17,050 nt of DNA from an uncultured bacterium (GTDB lineage: Bacteria > Bacteroidota > Bacteroidia > Bacteroidales > Bacteroidaceae), in the NCBI GenBank assembly GCA_905215575.1, contig CAJMQV010000026.1, positions 1-17,050 of the forward strand. The letters run 5' to 3'. Each line of letters opens with the position of its first letter. Position 1 is the stretch's first letter. This document shows positions 13,634 through 17,050 of this stretch, piece by piece. Made by a program: the position numbers and the translations under genes. The notes below the pieces were generated by a model that made no database searches, was not told the DNA's origin, and saw only the letters and a program-made list of their open reading frames with translations.

Positions 13634-16306
13634 ATGAAAATAAGAAAAATACAGACGGCGGCTTTGGCCTTTGCCTTGACGGCTTCGCCACTTTTGCATG
13701 CTCAATATAAGATGGATTTAAGGAAGGTGGTCCCGCCTGAAATCAATTATTTGAAGATGGGGCATCCCGGACCGGCAGGGCAGGAAATCCGGATCAATAA
13801 TTTGTATCTGGAAGAAGGAGGGGTGGCGAAACTACCCGTTATGGGTGAGTTTCACTATGCCCGCATGAATCCCGAATATTGGAAGGATGCCTTGCTGAAA
13901 ATGAAAGCCTCGGGAGTCAATATCGTGTCAACCTATTGTCTGTGGTCTTTACACGAAGAGCGCGAAGGGGAATTGTCCTGGGAGGGACACTTGAATTTGC
14001 GCCGTTTCATCGAGCTCTGCAAGGAAGTAGGTTTGAAGGTTCATCTGAGAGTGGGACCGTATTGCAATGCCGAAATCAGAAACGGAGGTTTGCCAGATTG
14101 GCTCGTTGGGAACAGGATGCTGGAAACCCGTTCCAATCATCCGTTATATCTGGCTTATGTAGAGCGCTGGTATCAGGCTTTGTATGAACAGGTGAAGGGA
14201 CTGTTCTATAAGGACAACGGTCCAATCGTGGCCCTTCAGCTGGAGAATGAATATGTGAAGAGAGGGCAGATTATTCCTCATCTGACGACCTTGAAGAAAA
14301 TGGCCGTCGGCATCGGGTTTGATGTACCTCTTTATACGATGACTCATTGGATGGACAGCGAGTATCCGAAGGGGGAGATTGTGCCGTATGCCGGTTTTTA
14401 TATTGAAGCCCCCTGGACCACTTCGGGCAAGAACGAAATGCCGGTTTCCAACTTTGAGTTTTTTACCTACAACCGCTTGTCGGACAATATCGGTACGGAC
14501 ATCATCAAGATTGAAGGCGAAGTGGAGTCGCTGAGCGGTGAAAACAATGACTCTCCGTTCTTTACCTGTGAAGTGGGAGTGGGAAGCACCACCTTTTACC
14601 ATCGTCGGGCTGTTGTACCCGAAGAAATGGCCGGTGAGAACATTAACCTCCGTTTGGGCTGTGGTGTGAATCTGATGGGCTATTACATGTATACGGGAGG
14701 AAGTAACCCGACGGGAAAAGTAAACACTTTCCAGTCATCGGGTCCAAGAATCAGCTATGATTATCAGGCTCCGGTCCGTGAGACGGGTACTTTGGGCACG
14801 GTGATGCAGGAGGTCCGAAAATATAACTATTTTATGAATGATTTCGGGGCCGCGTTGGCCCCAGCCGTAGCCTATCTGCCCAGATCCAACCAGGACCGTC
14901 AGAATTTACAATGGGCGGTGCGCCTGAACGGAAATTCCGGTTTCCTGTTCTGTTCCAATTACCTGTACCGCCGGGAGCGTCAGGATTTCCGTGGAGTCCG
15001 CTTTTCGGTGGAACTGCCGGGCGAAACGCTGGTCATGCCTCGGAAGAAGGTTAAGGTATCGGGCGGAACTTATTTCCTATGGCCGTTTAATCAGAACATG
15101 GGCGGAGTCTTGTTGAAGTACGCAACAGCACAGCCCGTTTGCTCGTTGAATGAAAATGGGGTGATGAATTATTTCTTCTTTGAAGATGATGGCATACCGG
15201 CCGAGTTCCTTGTCGATGCACAGAATGTTCAAGATGTCAAGGTAAAATCGGCGAAATGCCGTAAAGAAAAGAATGCTTATTTTATCGATCAGATTGCGCC
15301 CGGTAAAGATTGCCGGATTGAAATCGTGAAGAAGGACGGTTCGGTGGTCCGTTTGATTACGTTGACCGAGGAAGAATCCGACCGTATCTGGAAGGGGCGG
15401 ATTGGAGAAAAGCAGTTTGTTGCTCTGACTGCCTCGTCGCTGATTTATGATCCGGAGGGCATTACCTTGATTGACAATAATCCACAGGCTCAGATAGAGC
15501 TCTTTGATCAGGGTATCTTTGAGAAAAAAGATTTTAGTGCCGAGCCGGTGAAGATTCAGGCCCGTGTCCGTGCCTTGGAACCCATGTCCGGCAGCCGCTG
15601 GATTGCTTCTGCTGGCGGTGAAGGCATAAAACGTCATTTTATGCTCCGTTCTTTTTCTGCTGTAGAAAAGGCCTGGGTGCGTTATGCGGCTGCCGACAGT
15701 TTGACCGTCCGGTTGAACCAAAAGGAAATAACGTGTCGCAATATGGGGGATTATTTCTTGGGCGAGATTACCTCTGCGGTTGCCGAAGGGGAAAATCTGG
15801 TGGAGTTTGACGCACCGGAACAGAAAGGCGTTTTGGCAGAATTCGAGATTCTGATGAAGAATGGAGAACGGATGGTCTGGAATACAGACGGCACCTGGCT
15901 TACCCGGCAAAATCGTCCGGTTCAATGCCTTGACCGGAGCGACCGTCCTAAAGAATATGCCGCCGGGGAGCATTTGGCCCTGTATGAAGTGGAAGTGCCG
16001 CGCCGGAATATAACTCCCGAAGAAACCCGCATGTATGTGCACTATAAGGGAGATGTGGCAGAACTCTATCACAACCGGATGTTGTCTGCCGATTCATATT
16101 ACGACGGTACGCCTTGGATTGTGAGTCTCGACCGTTTGGGACAGACGAGCGACACAGATCCGTTGATCATCCGGATTCATGGTCTGGAATCAGCCGATGC
16201 TCCGATATATTTTGAGAAGCAGGTCAATCCGGCAGAGTGTGTCGTCCCGAAATTGGAATCTGTTGAAGTGAAGCAAGAATATCGTATTCATTTAAATTTA
16301 AAATAA
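13634..16306 (+). CDS. GH35 glycoside hydrolase, probable exo-beta-galactosidase
   Basis: The product has 890 residues with a signal peptide cleaved near 'LLHA-Q' (23-24). The GH35 TIM barrel covers about 40-400: 'GEFHYARMNPEYWKDALLKM' (71-90), 'HLRVGPYCNAEIRNGGLPDWL' region (137-157), and 'VALQLENEY' (199-207) with acid/base E206. The nucleophile is E313 in 'FFTCEVGVG'. 'GYYMYTGGSNPTGK' (349-362) and 'SYDYQAPVRETG' (374-385) match GH35 positions that read 'YYMYHGGTNFG' and 'YDYDAPLDEYG' in plant enzymes. Residues about 420-890 form several beta-sandwich domains typical of long Bacteroidota GH35 proteins, ending in a jelly-roll. Retaining removal of terminal beta-linked galactose is the family activity. 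ATG 13634 gives a standard signal peptide; no Shine-Dalgarno is visible. The sulfatase gene starts 2 bases after its stop, so the two are almost certainly co-transcribed and perhaps translationally coupled. Confidence 0.9.
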   Translation: MKIRKIQTAALAFALTASPLLHAQYKMDLRKVVPPEINYLKMGHPGPAGQEIRINNLYLEEGGVAKLPVMGEFHYARMNPEYWKDALLKMKASGVNIVSTYCLWSLHEEREGELSWEGHLNLRRFIELCKEVGLKVHLRVGPYCNAEIRNGGLPDWLVGNRMLETRSNHPLYLAYVERWYQALYEQVKGLFYKDNGPIVALQLENEYVKRGQIIPHLTTLKKMAVGIGFDVPLYTMTHWMDSEYPKGEIVPYAGFYIEAPWTTSGKNEMPVSNFEFFTYNRLSDNIGTDIIKIEGEVESLSGENNDSPFFTCEVGVGSTTFYHRRAVVPEEMAGENINLRLGCGVNLMGYYMYTGGSNPTGKVNTFQSSGPRISYDYQAPVRETGTLGTVMQEVRKYNYFMNDFGAALAPAVAYLPRSNQDRQNLQWAVRLNGNSGFLFCSNYLYRRERQDFRGVRFSVELPGETLVMPRKKVKVSGGTYFLWPFNQNMGGVLLKYATAQPVCSLNENGVMNYFFFEDDGIPAEFLVDAQNVQDVKVKSAKCRKEKNAYFIDQIAPGKDCRIEIVKKDGSVVRLITLTEEESDRIWKGRIGEKQFVALTASSLIYDPEGITLIDNNPQAQIELFDQGIFEKKDFSAEPVKIQARVRALEPMSGSRWIASAGGEGIKRHFMLRSFSAVEKAWVRYAAADSLTVRLNQKEITCRNMGDYFLGEITSAVAEGENLVEFDAPEQKGVLAEFEILMKNGERMVWNTDGTWLTRQNRPVQCLDRSDRPKEYAAGEHLALYEVEVPRRNITPEETRMYVHYKGDVAELYHNRMLSADSYYDGTPWIVSLDRLGQTSDTDPLIIRIHGLESADAPIYFEKQVNPAECVVPKLESVEVKQEYRIHLNLK

Positions 16307-16308
16307 AG

Positions 16309-17050
16309 ATGAAAGAGAAATCGTTTTTACCATTATTGTCCGTTATGTTGGTCCAACCGACATTGGCTTTATGCGAAGAACCCGGAAAGTTGTCAGACAA
16401 ACCGAACATCATTTATATTCTGGCCGATGATTTGGGATATGGCGACTTGGGAAGTTATGGACAACAACAAATAGAAACACCTAATCTGGACCGTCTGGCT
16501 CGGGAAGGTATGCGTTTTACGAATCATTATTCGGGACAGGCCGTTTCGGCCCCTTCACGTTGTGTGCTGCTCACCGGATTGCATACCGGTCATGCCTATA
16601 TCCGCGGAAACGATGAGGTGGCTTCACGTGGTAATGTGTGGAGTCATGAGGCCATGCTGGCGGATTCCTCTTTGGAAGGACAGCGTCCGCTTCCGGCCCA
16701 AACGGTTATGATTCCGCGAAAACTGAAAGAAGGAGGATATACAACAGCCTGTATCGGAAAATGGGGATTGGGTTATCCGGGTTCGGTGAGCACTCCCAAC
16801 AAGATGGGCTTTGATTTCTTCTACGGCTACAATTGTCAGCGTCAGGCGCATACTTATTTCCCTCCTTTCCTTTACCGTAATGAATGCCGGGAATATTTGG
16901 ATAACAAACTGCTGGCTCCGGGCACCAAGTTGGATAAGGGAGCCGATCCGAGAAGCGAAGCCAGCTATGCCAAGTATATGCAGAACGATTTTGCGCCCGA
17001 CCTGATGTTCCGGGAGATTCAGGACTTTGTAGACCGTTCCAAGGACGAGC
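16309..17050 (+). CDS. S1-family sulfatase, serine-type, N-terminal part (3' end outside window)
   Basis: The frame opens at ATG 16309 and runs to the right edge, giving 247 residues. An N-terminal signal (1-about 21) ends in 'LALCEE'; a Cys at 22 hints at a lipoprotein, but Leu at the -1 position is atypical, so cleavage by signal peptidase I is equally possible. 'ILADDLGYGDLG' (37-48) provides the metal-binding Asp pair D40/D41. 'SAPSRCVLLTG' (80-90) is the sulfatase signature in which S80 is converted to formylglycine; R84 follows as expected. 'HTGHAYIRGN' (92-101) and 'GKWGLG' (150-155, K151) are further active-site elements of arylsulfatase-like S1 enzymes. The protein removes sulfate esters from sugars outside the cytoplasm. 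Subfamily and sulfate position cannot be told from this part. It starts 2 bases after the GH35 gene. Confidence 0.93.
   Translation, partial: MKEKSFLPLLSVMLVQPTLALCEEPGKLSDKPNIIYILADDLGYGDLGSYGQQQIETPNLDRLAREGMRFTNHYSGQAVSAPSRCVLLTGLHTGHAYIRGNDEVASRGNVWSHEAMLADSSLEGQRPLPAQTVMIPRKLKEGGYTTACIGKWGLGYPGSVSTPNKMGFDFFYGYNCQRQAHTYFPPFLYRNECREYLDNKLLAPGTKLDKGADPRSEASYAKYMQNDFAPDLMFREIQDFVDRSKDE

Noticed and set aside
13365..13637. 90-codon frame upstream of GH35
   Set aside because: It has no recognisable domain, an unusual composition, runs through the promoter-like region and ends inside the GH35 start; likely chance in AT-rich DNA.
15077..16072. 331-codon frame on the minus strand
   Set aside because: It is antisense within the C-terminal part of the GH35 gene and has no recognisable motif.

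Overview
This window looks like part of a polysaccharide utilization locus (PUL) from a Bacteroidota chromosome, most like Bacteroides, Phocaeicola or a relative. Three things point there. The genes are almost all secreted glycoside hydrolases (GH97, two GH2, GH35, two five-bladed beta-propeller glycosidase-like proteins) plus a sulfatase. Intergenic regions are AT-rich, with -7 boxes of the Bacteroides type (TAnnTTTG) and no clear Shine-Dalgarno sequences. Nearly every enzyme starts with a signal peptide, many ending in a short '(S/G/W)AQ'-like cleavage site. No SusC/SusD pair, sensor or transporter lies inside the window, so the transport part of the locus, if present, is outside.

Layout. 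Block A (2-5528, plus strand) is a tight operon of four genes: the 3' part of a beta-propeller protein with C-terminal beta-sandwich domains, a complete paralogous propeller protein, a retaining-type GH97 (probable alpha-galactosidase), and a secreted HExxH protein that resembles a zinc metallopeptidase. It ends at a strong hairpin (5531-5577) shared with the convergent AraC-family regulator gene (5586-6458, minus strand). Block B (6577-12947, plus strand) diverges from the regulator and encodes two large GH2 enzymes, probably beta-galactosidases. It ends at a hairpin that contains the last stop codon. A 686-base gap follows (12948-13633), rich in inverted repeats, with a possible tiny ORF and a 14-bp perfect hairpin, then a promoter-like region. 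Block C (13634-end, plus strand) encodes a GH35 beta-galactosidase and the N-terminal third of an S1 sulfatase of the serine type, cut by the window edge.

How the genes fit together (inference). Retaining GH97, GH2 x2 and GH35 together suggest stepwise exo-removal of alpha- and beta-linked galactose or related sugars. The sulfatase would remove sulfate esters that block these enzymes. The two propeller proteins may be debranching glycosidases of the GH43-like fold. A sulfated galactan (for example an agar, porphyran or carrageenan type) or another sulfated galactose-rich glycan is a reasonable guess, but no endo-acting galactanase is visible to confirm it. The AraC-type regulator, with a cupin-like sensing domain, is the best local candidate for controlling block B and possibly the other blocks.
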